The translations under genes and the position numbers were made by a program. This document shows, one piece after another, positions 1 to 7,621 of a stretch of DNA of 8,301 nt (the stretch's first letter is position 1; every line of letters starts with the position of its first letter). This DNA is from Pseudomonadota bacterium (lineage in GTDB: Bacteria > Myxococcota_A > Polyangia > Fen-1088), in contig JADGRD010000126.1 of the NCBI GenBank assembly GCA_017881285.1, positions 1 through 8,301 of the forward strand. Direction: 5' to 3'. A model generated the notes under the pieces. That model made no database searches and had not been told where the DNA came from. It saw only the letters and a program-made list of their open reading frames with translations.

Positions 1-1
1 C

Positions 2-3000
2 GCCGAGGCGGCCTATCAGTTGGGGCTTGCGTACGCAATCCTCGAGGACGACGAGGCGGCCTCGCGCTGGCTCGCCGCTTGTATCGAGGGCGAGGTCTCC
101 GGAGCGGTCGCGGCGGCGGCGTGGCGGGCGCTGGCCGAGCTGCTGCTGCGGCGGGGGGACCCGGCAGGCGCGGTGCAGGCGCTCCTGGGCTGGGCGGGCG
201 ACGGCCGCGTTCCCGAGGATCAGGGCGAGAAGACGCGGCATCTGCTGGACGCGGCGGAGTTGAGCCGGCGCGATCTGCGCGCGCCGGAGGAAGCCTTGTC
301 CTTGCTCGAAAGCGCGCTGGTCCTGTCCCCGGCCGACGCGGCCGTGCTGTCCGCGCTCGAACGGCTGAGCCAGCAGATACGCGTTGCCGACGCGGTGGTC
401 AGCGTCTTGCGCCGGCACTTGGGTGAGCTGCGACCGGACCAGGGCAAGCTGGTGATGCGCGTACTCATCCGCGTGCTGGTGGAAGCCACCCGGCACTACG
501 AGGACGCCCAGGAGGTATGCCGGGTGCTGCTCGGGCTGTTTCCCGACGACGAGGAAGCGGTCTTCTACCTCGCGCGCATGGCCTGGGAGGCCGGCGACCG
601 GACGGCGGCGGCGGCAGGTTACCTGCGCCTAGTCGAGTCCGAGACCTTGCCTCGGGCCCAGCGGGCCGAGATCCGTCTGCGCCAGGCGCAGCTCGCGCGC
701 AGCGAAGGGCGGCACCCGGAGGCCCGGCAGTGCCTCGAACAGGGGTTGGCCTGCGAGCCCGACGGCGCCGTCATCGAGGTGTTGGCCGAGGCGCTCCGCG
801 AATTTGGCCAGGAGGCAAGGCTCGCCGAGCTCCTGGCCGCACGGGAATCGGCGATTGCGGACGAGATGGACCGGCTGCAGGCGCGGCGCCGCCTGGCCGC
901 GCTGGCCGAGCGCAAGGGCGATCTCGCCGCCGCCGAGTCGCTCTATCGCGGCCTGCTCGAAGCCAATCCCGACGACATCGAGCTGCTCGATCGCATGGCC
1001 TCCCTGTGCAAGCGCCAGGGGCGTGGCGAGGATCTGCTGCACTGGCTGGGGAAACTCTGGGAGGCGGTGGAGCGCGAGGGTCTCTCGGACCAGGGGGCCA
1101 TCGATGGCATGGCGGTGGGCATGGATCTCGCGGCGCTCCTGGCCCGCGATCCCGCGGGCCGGCCGCGCGCGGAGGCGATCCTGCGGCGGCTGCTCGACAA
1201 GGCGCCGGAATCCCCGGTGCTCCTCGAAACCCTCGACGCGCTTCTCATCGAGGGGGACGACTTCGAGGAAGCGGGCAAGATCTTCTCCCGGAGACTGGCC
1301 GTGGCGCCCGAGGGCCAGGCCGCGGCGCTGCTCATCGCGCGCGCCCGCCTGTGCGCGGGCCGTTCCGATGGTTTGCGGGCGGCCCTCGCCGTGCTGCAAA
1401 CCCTGGAGCCCGAGGAGCTGGACGAGGAAGCCCTCAACCTGCGGGCGGAGATGGCCGAGAAGGTCGGGAACATTCGCGACGCGGCCCTGTGCATCGAGCG
1501 CCTGCGCGCCCGCGCCGGGGAAGAGGCCCGCGCCGGCCTGACCAGACGGCTGGCCGAGGTGCTTTCCCAGCCGGGGATGGGCACTGGCGAGACCATCGCT
1601 CTTCTCGAGAAGCTGCTCGTCGAGGTGCCCGACAACTTGTTCGTGGCCAAGGCCCTCTTCGAGGCCTATGGCCGCATCGAGGACGCGCCCGCGCGCGACC
1701 GGGCTTGGCAGGATCTGCTCGCCAAGGAGCCTGCGTTGCCGGATGTCTATCGTGCTCGCCTGCAGATGGCCCTGGCGGAAGCGGCGGAGCGGGAAGGCGA
1801 TCTGCGGGCCGCCGAGGAGATGATCGACAAGGCCGTCACGCTTGACCGCTCACCGAAGGCGCGGGTCGAGCAGCTTGTGGCGCATGCGCGCCTGCTGATT
1901 GCGCGGGGCGAGAGCCAGCAGGCCGAGGCGGAAGTCGCGGAGGCCCTGACCCTTAACGCCGAGTCGCCTGGCGCCATCGCGCTGGTGGCCGACCTGGCCT
2001 ACCGCGCGCAGGATTGGGAAAAGGCGCGTGCCACCTACGCCAAGCTGGCCGCGCTGCCCGGCGGGGCGGGCGTGGTGCCGCCCGCGACGCTGGCCTGCCG
2101 GCGGGCCGAGCTGGCCGAAATGTTCGGGGAACACGCCGAGGCCGAGGCCGCATACCGCCAGGTCGTGGCCATGGAGCCGCACAACGACAGCGCGCGCGAG
2201 GCGTTGGCCGGGTTCTCGCTCCTGCGCGGTGACCTGGCCGAGGCGGCGATGCATTTGCAGGACGTGGTGCGGATCCTGCCCAAGGAGTCCGTGGCCCGTC
2301 TCACGCAAGTCCGCCAGCGGCTGGGGCAGGTGTATCTCGGCCTCGGCGACCTTCTGGCCGCGCGCCAGAACCTGGAACTGACGCTGGCGAGCGAGCCGGA
2401 CCGCGCTTCGACCCTGGAGCTGCTGACCACGACCTACTCGCGGCTCGGGCTGCACCGGGATGCCGCGACGATGTGCGAGCGCCTTTCGCGCGTGCTCGCC
2501 GATCCGCCCAAGAAGGCCGAGGCACTCTTCCGCAAGGGCGAGATCCTGCGCGTCTCCCTGGCCGATCCGGAAGGCGCCAGCGAGGCCTATCTGCGCGCCT
2601 CGGATCTCGACCCGAGCTACGCGCCTCCGCTCGCGCGCTTGGTTTCGTATTATTGGACGTGCGCGGATCTGGGCAAGCTCGCCGACGTGGGCGGGGATCT
2701 CGTGCAGGCATCGCCGGTGCCCAAGGTCGATCCGAACGACCTCGGCCTGCTCGTGACGGTGGCGGCGCTGCTCGCCCATCACGACGAGGCCTTGGCCAAA
2801 CTGGCCCTGGAATCGTCGATGCTGGGCGCGCCCGTGCGCCCCGAGGTGGCGGCGGGCCGTCTGGGAGAATTGGTCGCCAGGGTGGCGCGCGGCTCGCTCG
2901 ATGCCTTGGACGCGGTACTGGCGTTCGTGTTTTCCGCCATGCCGACGGACTTCGAAAGCGAGCTGGCCGAGGCGCTGGTGCGCGCGGTGGCGGACGATCC

Positions 3001-3970
3001 CGGCGACGCCGGTCAGGCCATGGTCCTGGCCCGCCTGTTCGAGCGCAAAGGCACGGTCGTGCTGGCGCGCTCGGCCTACAGCCTCGCGCATTTCCTGGAT
3101 GGGGGTCTGGGGGCGGACCAGCGGCTGGCTCAGCTCGGCGACGCATCCGCGCCCAGGATGGCCGCCTTCGCGCCGGACGCCGCCGTGCACCCCCTGTGCC
3201 GCGGGCCCCTGCGCCGGGTTCTGCAGCACCTCGCGGCCGCGCTGGCCAGCGCAGGACCTTCGGCCTACGACGAGCCGGCGGCGCCGCTTGCTCCCGAGAC
3301 CCTGGCGCTGTGCGAGAGCCTGCGTGTTCCCATGAACGCGCCGTCGGTTCCGCTCGTGGCCCAGGGGCACGGGGCCGACGTGACCTTCTCGGCGAGCCAA
3401 CCCCTGTGCATCTTGATCGGGCGCCGCGCCGAGAGCCTGGCACCTTCCGATCTGCGCTTTCTCCTCGGGCGCGCTCTCGAGCAGGCACGTGCCGGTACAC
3501 TGGCCGTGCTGCGCATGTCGGCCGACAACCTGCGTGGGATGTTGCGCGCGGTGCTGCGCGTGGCGGGCGCCGCGGGCACGCCCTTCGACCTCGCCGAGGA
3601 GTCCGCCGACGAGCCGACGGCCCTGTGGCTGTCGCGGCTGCGCAAGCCGGAAATCGCGGCGCTCATTCCGCTGGCGCGGATCAAGGGCGAGATTCTCGCG
3701 GACGCCGCGGCGGCCCTGGTCAATCCACCCGAGCTCGATGCGTACATTCGGGGCTGCCGCTTCACTGCGGATCGCGTGGGTCTCTTGCTGTGTGGGCGGC
3801 CGCTCACGGCCTTGCGCGCGCTGGGCGGACTGCTCAAGGAAGACGGCGCTGGCGGGGAAGCGCCGACCCTCACCCAGAAGCGGGAACAATTGCGCGCCTC
3901 GCCCGCCACGCGCGAATTGGTCGCCTTCATGGTTTCCGGCGAGTACGCAGCTCTGGTCGAGGGCGGGTAG
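2..3970 (+). CDS. Large TPR-repeat protein with degenerate M48 peptidase-like C-terminus (5'-truncated by window)
   Basis: The frame is open from the window edge (base 2) to TAG at 3968-3970, giving 1322 residues. A TTG at 20 is a possible start, but the codons before it (AEAAYQ) continue a TPR helix, so the true start is upstream. Residues here count from base 2. About 1-950 is a chain of helix-turn-helix TPR units, for example AERKGDLAAAESLYRGLLEA (about 302-321), AEMFGEHAEAEAAYRQVV (about 700-720) and LGQVYLGLGDLLAARQNLEL (about 774-793). TPRs are protein-binding scaffolds; the partner is unknown. Residues about 1115-1280 resemble an M48 zinc peptidase: a strand, then L-x-P-S-DLRFLLG, then RALEQ at 1157-1161 where active enzymes have HExxH, then F-T-ADR (1254-1258) matching the conserved ADR segment. 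With both His and the Glu missing, I infer a non-catalytic fold. No signal peptide can be judged. TPR is near certain; the M48 relation is from motif order only. Confidence 0.95.
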   Translation, partial: AEAAYQLGLAYAILEDDEAASRWLAACIEGEVSGAVAAAAWRALAELLLRRGDPAGAVQALLGWAGDGRVPEDQGEKTRHLLDAAELSRRDLRAPEEALSLLESALVLSPADAAVLSALERLSQQIRVADAVVSVLRRHLGELRPDQGKLVMRVLIRVLVEATRHYEDAQEVCRVLLGLFPDDEEAVFYLARMAWEAGDRTAAAAGYLRLVESETLPRAQRAEIRLRQAQLARSEGRHPEARQCLEQGLACEPDGAVIEVLAEALREFGQEARLAELLAARESAIADEMDRLQARRRLAALAERKGDLAAAESLYRGLLEANPDDIELLDRMASLCKRQGRGEDLLHWLGKLWEAVEREGLSDQGAIDGMAVGMDLAALLARDPAGRPRAEAILRRLLDKAPESPVLLETLDALLIEGDDFEEAGKIFSRRLAVAPEGQAAALLIARARLCAGRSDGLRAALAVLQTLEPEELDEEALNLRAEMAEKVGNIRDAALCIERLRARAGEEARAGLTRRLAEVLSQPGMGTGETIALLEKLLVEVPDNLFVAKALFEAYGRIEDAPARDRAWQDLLAKEPALPDVYRARLQMALAEAAEREGDLRAAEEMIDKAVTLDRSPKARVEQLVAHARLLIARGESQQAEAEVAEALTLNAESPGAIALVADLAYRAQDWEKARATYAKLAALPGGAGVVPPATLACRRAELAEMFGEHAEAEAAYRQVVAMEPHNDSAREALAGFSLLRGDLAEAAMHLQDVVRILPKESVARLTQVRQRLGQVYLGLGDLLAARQNLELTLASEPDRASTLELLTTTYSRLGLHRDAATMCERLSRVLADPPKKAEALFRKGEILRVSLADPEGASEAYLRASDLDPSYAPPLARLVSYYWTCADLGKLADVGGDLVQASPVPKVDPNDLGLLVTVAALLAHHDEALAKLALESSMLGAPVRPEVAAGRLGELVARVARGSLDALDAVLAFVFSAMPTDFESELAEALVRAVADDPGDAGQAMVLARLFERKGTVVLARSAYSLAHFLDGGLGADQRLAQLGDASAPRMAAFAPDAAVHPLCRGPLRRVLQHLAAALASAGPSAYDEPAAPLAPETLALCESLRVPMNAPSVPLVAQGHGADVTFSASQPLCILIGRRAESLAPSDLRFLLGRALEQARAGTLAVLRMSADNLRGMLRAVLRVAGAAGTPFDLAEESADEPTALWLSRLRKPEIAALIPLARIKGEILADAAAALVNPPELDAYIRGCRFTADRVGLLLCGRPLTALRALGGLLKEDGAGGEAPTLTQKREQLRASPATRELVAFMVSGEYAALVEGG

Positions 3971-4031
3971 CTCTGCGGCGGGGGCGGGGGAGCGGAACAC
4001 CGGGGCCGACCGTCAGACACTTCACGCATTG

Positions 4032-4053
4032 CGCCATGTCAGCCTGATTGGCG
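4032..4053. other. Weak stem-loop downstream of the TPR gene
   Basis: CGCCA (4032-4036) pairs with TGGCG (4049-4053). Inside it TCA (4039-4041) can pair with TGA (4045-4047), leaving a small internal loop. It lies about 60 bases after the TPR stop codon and before the lipoprotein gene. There is no U-run after it, so a classical intrinsic terminator is not supported. It could be a rho-independent-like 3' structure or chance in GC-rich DNA. Confidence 0.2.
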
Positions 4054-4064
4054 GTGTTGGCTAG

Positions 4065-4093
4065 GGCACAGAACGCAACGCGTCGTGTAGAAT
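4065..4093 (+). promoter_or_regulatory. Candidate promoter for the fibro-slime lipoprotein gene
   Basis: A -10-like TAGAAT (4088-4093) sits 17 bases after GGCACA (4065-4070), which matches the -35 consensus only in its last three bases. Transcription from it would give a leader of about 90 bases. Just downstream, AGCGCTTG and CAAG-cag-CGCT (4094-4117) form an imperfect inverted repeat that could be an operator or a leader hairpin. An alternative is TTGAAC (4122-4127) with TCTAAC (4148-4153) at 20-base spacing. Neither is strong. Confidence 0.25.
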
Positions 4094-4176
4094 AGCGCTT
4101 GCCCTCCAAGCAGCGCTATGCTTGAACAAAAAGCAGCGAAGCAGACATCTAACTGGAAGTGAGCAAAGGCTCGCGC

Positions 4177-4185
4177 GGGGGTGAG
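4177..4185 (+). promoter_or_regulatory. Ribosome binding site deciding the ATG 4190 start
   Basis: GGGGGTGAG matches the Shine-Dalgarno GGAGGTGA in seven of eight positions and ends four bases before ATG 4190. The alternative in-frame GTG at 4181 lies inside this site and has only a G-run in front of it, so ATG 4190 is preferred. The choice changes the product by three residues. Confidence 0.55.
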
Positions 4186-4189
4186 TTCA

Positions 4190-5335
4190 ATGCGCGCATC
4201 AGAAGTTGTGGGTCTTGGCCTGGTAGCCAGTCTGACGGGGCTTTCCGTCTTGGCGGGGACTGCTTGCTCTCGGGGCGAGGTACAGTCCGCCACCGGTGGA
4301 AGCACAAGCACGAGCTCTGGCGGTGGTGGCGGCGCCTCTAGCCAGGGGGGCGCTGGTGGTTCCGGCTCCGGGGGCACGTACGGCGGGGTCACGATTGTCC
4401 CGCCCGACGCCGGCAGCTTTGGCGGCGCCGGCGGAAGCAGCTCGCCACCGCCGCCGACCTGGCCGCCGACTGGCTTCGTGAACGTCACCAACGTCACCTA
4501 CGGTGCCTACGCGAGCGACCCGATCCCGCTTTCGTCGGCCGGCGGCGCCTCTGGGCAAGGGGGCAGCTCGGGCGGCAGTAGCGGATCCTCTCAGTGCGCC
4601 GGACTGTTCGGAGTGGTTCGCGACTTCAAGATGGGCAACCTAAGCGGCGGCCACCCGGATTTTCAGCTTCCCACGACTGGCCGCACCGCCGAGACAGGAA
4701 TCGTGACCGATACCCTTGGCGACGACGGCAAGCCGGTTTACGCCAACCCACCCGCCGGGGGAACGACATCCACGCAGGCCAATTTTGACCAGTGGTATCG
4801 CGACGTGGACGGCGTGAACATTCCCTTCGTGGTCGGCCTGCACTTCGTCGCGAATCCGAGCGGTGGGAACGGTGTCGTTACCTTTGCCGCCTCGCTCGGG
4901 ACCTCCACCGGAACCGGTCGTAACCGGGATGCGGGAGCGCCGGCAGTGGCTACCTCGTCGTATTTCCCGGCCGACGGGTTGGGGTGGAACGACACGGCTC
5001 GCGCCGACGATGGAAATGAGCACAACTTCGCCTTTACCACTGAAATTCACACGGCGTTCATCTACAACGGCGGTGAGAAATTCACCTTCCAGGGCGACGA
5101 CGACGTTTGGGTGTACATCAACAAGAAACTGGCCATCGATCTCGGTGGAATCCACCAGCAGTTGCAAGCAACCGTGGATCTCGATGCCCAGGCATCGACG
5201 CTCGGAATCAGCAAGGGCAATACCTACGACTTGGCCGTCTTTAATGCGGAACGACATACGAGCCAATCCAATTTCCGCATCGACACGACGTTGGTCTTTA
5301 TCGACTGCGGGCAGATTCCCATCACGATTTACTAG
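4190..5335 (+). CDS. Fibro-slime domain-containing putative lipoprotein
   Basis: This 381-residue protein begins with a signal sequence whose hydrophobic core (about V6-L21) ends at Cys26. That is a plausible lipidation site, although G-T-A-C is a loose lipobox because Gly replaces the usual Leu at -3. Residues about 27-135 are Gly/Ser/Pro-rich linker. Residues about 136-373 match the fibro-slime domain, a PA14-like beta-sandwich known from Fibrobacter and myxobacterial surface proteins. Hallmarks are VVRDFK near the start, F-x-GDDDVWVYIN (Asp303-305, Trp307), then IDLGGIHQ (Gly319-His322) and a closing LAVFNAERHTSQSNFR. Apart from Cys26 the only cysteines are 136 and 373, which bracket the domain and probably form a disulfide. 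It likely acts at the cell surface in adhesion or matrix binding; the ligand is unknown. The next gene encodes a lipoprotein of similar design 189 bases downstream. Domain call is strong; lipidation is moderate. Confidence 0.92.
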   Translation: MRASEVVGLGLVASLTGLSVLAGTACSRGEVQSATGGSTSTSSGGGGGASSQGGAGGSGSGGTYGGVTIVPPDAGSFGGAGGSSSPPPPTWPPTGFVNVTNVTYGAYASDPIPLSSAGGASGQGGSSGGSSGSSQCAGLFGVVRDFKMGNLSGGHPDFQLPTTGRTAETGIVTDTLGDDGKPVYANPPAGGTTSTQANFDQWYRDVDGVNIPFVVGLHFVANPSGGNGVVTFAASLGTSTGTGRNRDAGAPAVATSSYFPADGLGWNDTARADDGNEHNFAFTTEIHTAFIYNGGEKFTFQGDDDVWVYINKKLAIDLGGIHQQLQATVDLDAQASTLGISKGNTYDLAVFNAERHTSQSNFRIDTTLVFIDCGQIPITIY

Positions 5336-5479
5336 TTCCGCCGGGGAGGTATCGCGGGTGAGCCGCCCGGCGACAGACTTCGCGCCGAACGCGCTTCGTT
5401 TTGTCGACAGGAAAACGGGAAGCGGTCTAACATTGGGCAAGGGGCCGCCACCACAAAGTTGAGCCGCACGCGCTTCGCT

Positions 5480-5510
5480 TTGACGACCTGATAACGGGAG
5501 ACTGTCTAAC
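5480..5510 (+). promoter_or_regulatory. Possible promoter element of the metalloprotease gene
   Basis: TTGACG (5480-5485) is followed after 19 bases by TCTAAC (5505-5510). The alternative hexamer TGTCTA (5503-5508) gives a 17-base spacer. The equivalent positions in the duplicated copy keep TTGTCG (5401-5406) and TCTAAC (5426-5431) at the same spacing. Against it, a start site seven bases after the -10 would leave almost no leader in front of the ATG at 5525 and would cut into the ribosome binding site. Confidence 0.25.
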
Positions 5511-5519
5511 AAAGGGGAG
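5511..5519 (+). promoter_or_regulatory. Ribosome binding site of the metalloprotease gene
   Basis: AAAGGGGAG ends five bases before ATG 5525. The next residues form a clean signal sequence, which supports this start. Confidence 0.6.
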
Positions 5520-5524
5520 CCGCC

Positions 5525-7621
5525 ATGACGAAGTTGAACCGATTGAATCTGGTCGTGATTTTCGTGGCCAGCATGTTCACGGGCGCGGTTTCGTGCTTGC
5601 CGAATTCAGCGAACAGCGGCGCGAAGCCTGGTGGTGCGGGCGGCTCGGCGTCGGGCGGGAACTCCGGCGGGGGCAGCGGCGGCTCGTCCACGGGTGGGAA
5701 ATCCGGCGGCATGGGCGGCTCGTCCACGGGTGGGAGCTCGGGCGGTTCCGGTGGGTCGTCGGTGGGCGGGAGCTCGGGCGGTTCGGGCGGCTCGTTCGCG
5801 GGAGGCAGCGGCGGCTCGTCCACGGGCGGGCGATCCGGTGGCACCAGCGGGACGTCCACGGGCGGGCGATCCGGTGGCGCCGGCGGGGCGTCCACGGGCG
5901 GGAGCTCGGGCGGTTCGGGCGGGTCGTCGGTGGGCGGGAGCTCCGGCGGCGCGGGTGGCCCGGGTGGCACCGGTGGCGGGCAGGGTGATGCCAGCCCCGA
6001 TTCCGCCAAGGCGGATGTCGCGGGAGCCGATCGTCGTGCCAGCGCCGACCTTGCAGGTCGGGACACGGCCGCCGCCACGGACACGCTGCCCACGGACGAC
6101 GCCGGTGCCTGCCCGGGCGGACTGACCGTGTGCGGAACTTCGTGCGTCGACACCACCACCACCACGAACTGTGGCGCCTGCGGTAGGACCTGCGGCACCG
6201 GGCAGACCTGCAACGCCGGCGTCTGCGTAGAAGGCGGCAGCGCGGGCAGCGCCGACGGCTGCACAAGCGATCCGGCGGTCAACCTGACCCTGAAACAGAT
6301 CGCCGTCTACCAGTCGGTCAAGATCCCGGTGATGCAAGATGGTGCCGAGGTGGCCGCGGCTTCTCGCAAGGCGGCCGTGGTCCAGGGGCACGACACCATG
6401 TTCCGGGTCTTCGTGACCTTGGGCAGTGGCTGGACCGCGCGCCAGTTGTCGGCGCGCCTGAACTTGACGCCGGCGGGCGGACAGGCGGCGCAGTACTACT
6501 CGAAGAAGACCATCAGCGCGTCCTCCGTCGATAGTGATCTGACCACCAGCTTCCAGATCTTCGTGCCGGCAAGCGCGATGGCCGCTTCGCTGACCTACTC
6601 GGTCGAGCTCGTCGAGTGCACCACCCAATCGGGCACGGCCGGCGCAACCCGCTTCCCCACGAGCGGGGATATCGACCTGAGCGTGAAGTCCACGGGTGGG
6701 CTCAAGATCAAGGTCATTCCTCTCCAGGTCGGGACCTTCTTGCCCGACACCTCGGCGACCGCGCTGGCCGGATATCTCGACTACATGCGCGCGATGTATC
6801 CCATCAACGACGTCTCGATCAGCGTCGGCGATACGCTGACGACCACCTCGCCGGTCGACTGGAGCGGCATGCTGGATCAGCTTCGCGCCAAGCGGTCGAC
6901 AGACAAGCCCACCGCCGACGTTTACTACTTCGGCCTGGTCAAGCCGGCCGATACCCTGCGCACCTACTGCCAGTCGAGTTGCACGACCGGGATCGGCTAC
7001 GTGGTGTCGAGCGCTACGGGAACGTCGGCCGGCTCGAGTCGCGCCGCCGTGGGCATTGGTTTCGCAGACAGCTCCTCGCGCGAAACCATGGCCCATGAAA
7101 TCGGCCACAATCATGGTCGCGAGCACGCGCCGTGTTCCGTCTCGGGAACGACCGACGCGAACTACCCGTACGCCGGCGGGCTCATCGGCAGCTGGGGCTA
7201 CGACGCGCGAACGCAGAAGCTGTTCGACCCGGCCAAGATCAGCGACATCATGGGTTACTGCAACAACAAGTGGATCAGCGACTATACCTACAGCGCCCTC
7301 ACGACGCGCGTGGCGGCGGTCAACGGCGTGTCGATGGTCTACACCCCCGACTACGCGCTCTCCCGTTGGCGGATTCTGCTCATCGACGATCGCGGTCCAC
7401 GCTGGGGCATCCCCATCACCGACGAGGTGCCCGCCGAGGGCGATGTGGAGTCGGCGATCATCTACGACAGTGCGGGTGTGGCCCTGACCAGCATCGCGGT
7501 TTACCGGACGAGGATTGCGGACATCGACGGGAGCATGCTGATGGTGCCCGAACCGCAGCCCGGCTGGTACGCGGTGGCCGTGTCGGGCGCGCCACCACTG
7601 GCTTTCGCGCCGGCACCGTAG
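5525..7621 (+). CDS. Putative lipoprotein zinc metalloprotease (metzincin type) with Cys-rich module
   Basis: This is a 698-residue protein. Residues 1-23 are a signal sequence (K/R then L-V-V-I-F-V-A) ending T-G-A-V-S before Cys24, a probable lipid anchor. Residues about 39-143 are Gly/Ser-rich repeats. Residues 196-234 are a compact eight-cysteine module (first CPGG, core NCGACG, last GVC) of the type common in myxobacterial secreted proteins. After a beta-rich region, HEIGHNHGREH at 524-534 gives the full metzincin zinc site: His524, His528 and His534 as ligands, Glu525 as the general base, Gly531 at the turn. Met576 in SDIMGYC is the Met-turn 42 residues later, and Cys537 with Cys579 could form a disulfide. 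About 600-698 is a C-terminal beta domain. It should cleave peptide bonds outside the cytoplasm; its substrate is unknown. The fold resembles M66-like proteases of other myxobacteria, from memory, so subfamily is uncertain. All catalytic residues are present and it looks intact. Confidence 0.94.
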   Translation: MTKLNRLNLVVIFVASMFTGAVSCLPNSANSGAKPGGAGGSASGGNSGGGSGGSSTGGKSGGMGGSSTGGSSGGSGGSSVGGSSGGSGGSFAGGSGGSSTGGRSGGTSGTSTGGRSGGAGGASTGGSSGGSGGSSVGGSSGGAGGPGGTGGGQGDASPDSAKADVAGADRRASADLAGRDTAAATDTLPTDDAGACPGGLTVCGTSCVDTTTTTNCGACGRTCGTGQTCNAGVCVEGGSAGSADGCTSDPAVNLTLKQIAVYQSVKIPVMQDGAEVAAASRKAAVVQGHDTMFRVFVTLGSGWTARQLSARLNLTPAGGQAAQYYSKKTISASSVDSDLTTSFQIFVPASAMAASLTYSVELVECTTQSGTAGATRFPTSGDIDLSVKSTGGLKIKVIPLQVGTFLPDTSATALAGYLDYMRAMYPINDVSISVGDTLTTTSPVDWSGMLDQLRAKRSTDKPTADVYYFGLVKPADTLRTYCQSSCTTGIGYVVSSATGTSAGSSRAAVGIGFADSSSRETMAHEIGHNHGREHAPCSVSGTTDANYPYAGGLIGSWGYDARTQKLFDPAKISDIMGYCNNKWISDYTYSALTTRVAAVNGVSMVYTPDYALSRWRILLIDDRGPRWGIPITDEVPAEGDVESAIIYDSAGVALTSIAVYRTRIADIDGSMLMVPEPQPGWYAVAVSGAPPLAFAPAP
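5639..5953 (+). repeat. 12-residue (36-bp) tandem repeats encoding the Gly/Ser linker
   Basis: Within the protease gene, residues 39-143 split into about nine units of the pattern G-G-[SA]-[SF]-[TVA]-G-G-[SKR]-S-G-G-x, for instance GGSSTGGKSGGM, GGSSTGGSSGGS and GGSSVGGSSGGS. One unit is shortened to eight residues (88-95), and one extra Ser (51) follows the first unit. At DNA level the units share GTCCACGGG(T/C)GGG and GAGCTCGGGCGG cores. Such repeats expand and contract by slippage and recombination, so linker length probably varies among strains. The role is presumably a flexible spacer between the membrane anchor and the Cys-rich and protease parts. Confidence 0.85.

Larger units (their letters stand above)
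5389..5541 (+). repeat. Imperfect direct duplication of the protease gene's 5' region
   Basis: Copy A is 5389-5466 and copy B is 5468-5541, about 79 bases apart. The first blocks (5389-5431 and 5468-5510) agree at 35 of 43 positions. The last blocks (5444-5466 and 5519-5541) agree at 19 of 23. A small indel lies between them. Copy B contains the Shine-Dalgarno, ATG and first codons of the metalloprotease (M-T-K-L-N-R). Copy A reads T-T-K-L-S-R in the equivalent frame, because ACC replaces ATG, and it hits a stop after a few more codons. Copy A therefore looks like a dead relic of the same gene start. GAGCCGC occurs at 5360-5366 and 5461-5467, before each copy, hinting at a slightly larger unit. 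Confidence 0.75.

Noticed and set aside
1850..4000. A 716-codon open frame on the minus strand under the TPR gene
   Set aside because: The high GC content makes long antisense frames common. The plus-strand frame has clear TPR repeats, while this one has a low-complexity Arg/Gln/Gly composition and no recognisable domain.
3971..4031. A possible intrinsic terminator directly after the TPR gene
   Set aside because: The stretch is G-rich but forms no convincing stem followed by a T-run.
4159..4341. A 60-codon plus-strand frame starting at GTG 4159
   Set aside because: It is out of frame with the fibro-slime gene, overlaps its signal peptide, and has no recognisable content.
5606..7126. A 506-codon minus-strand frame and a Pro-rich minus-strand frame (5506-6282) under the protease gene
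   Set aside because: They are mirror images of the Gly/Ser repeats and GC-biased codons. The plus strand carries a signal sequence, a Cys module and a complete zinc site.
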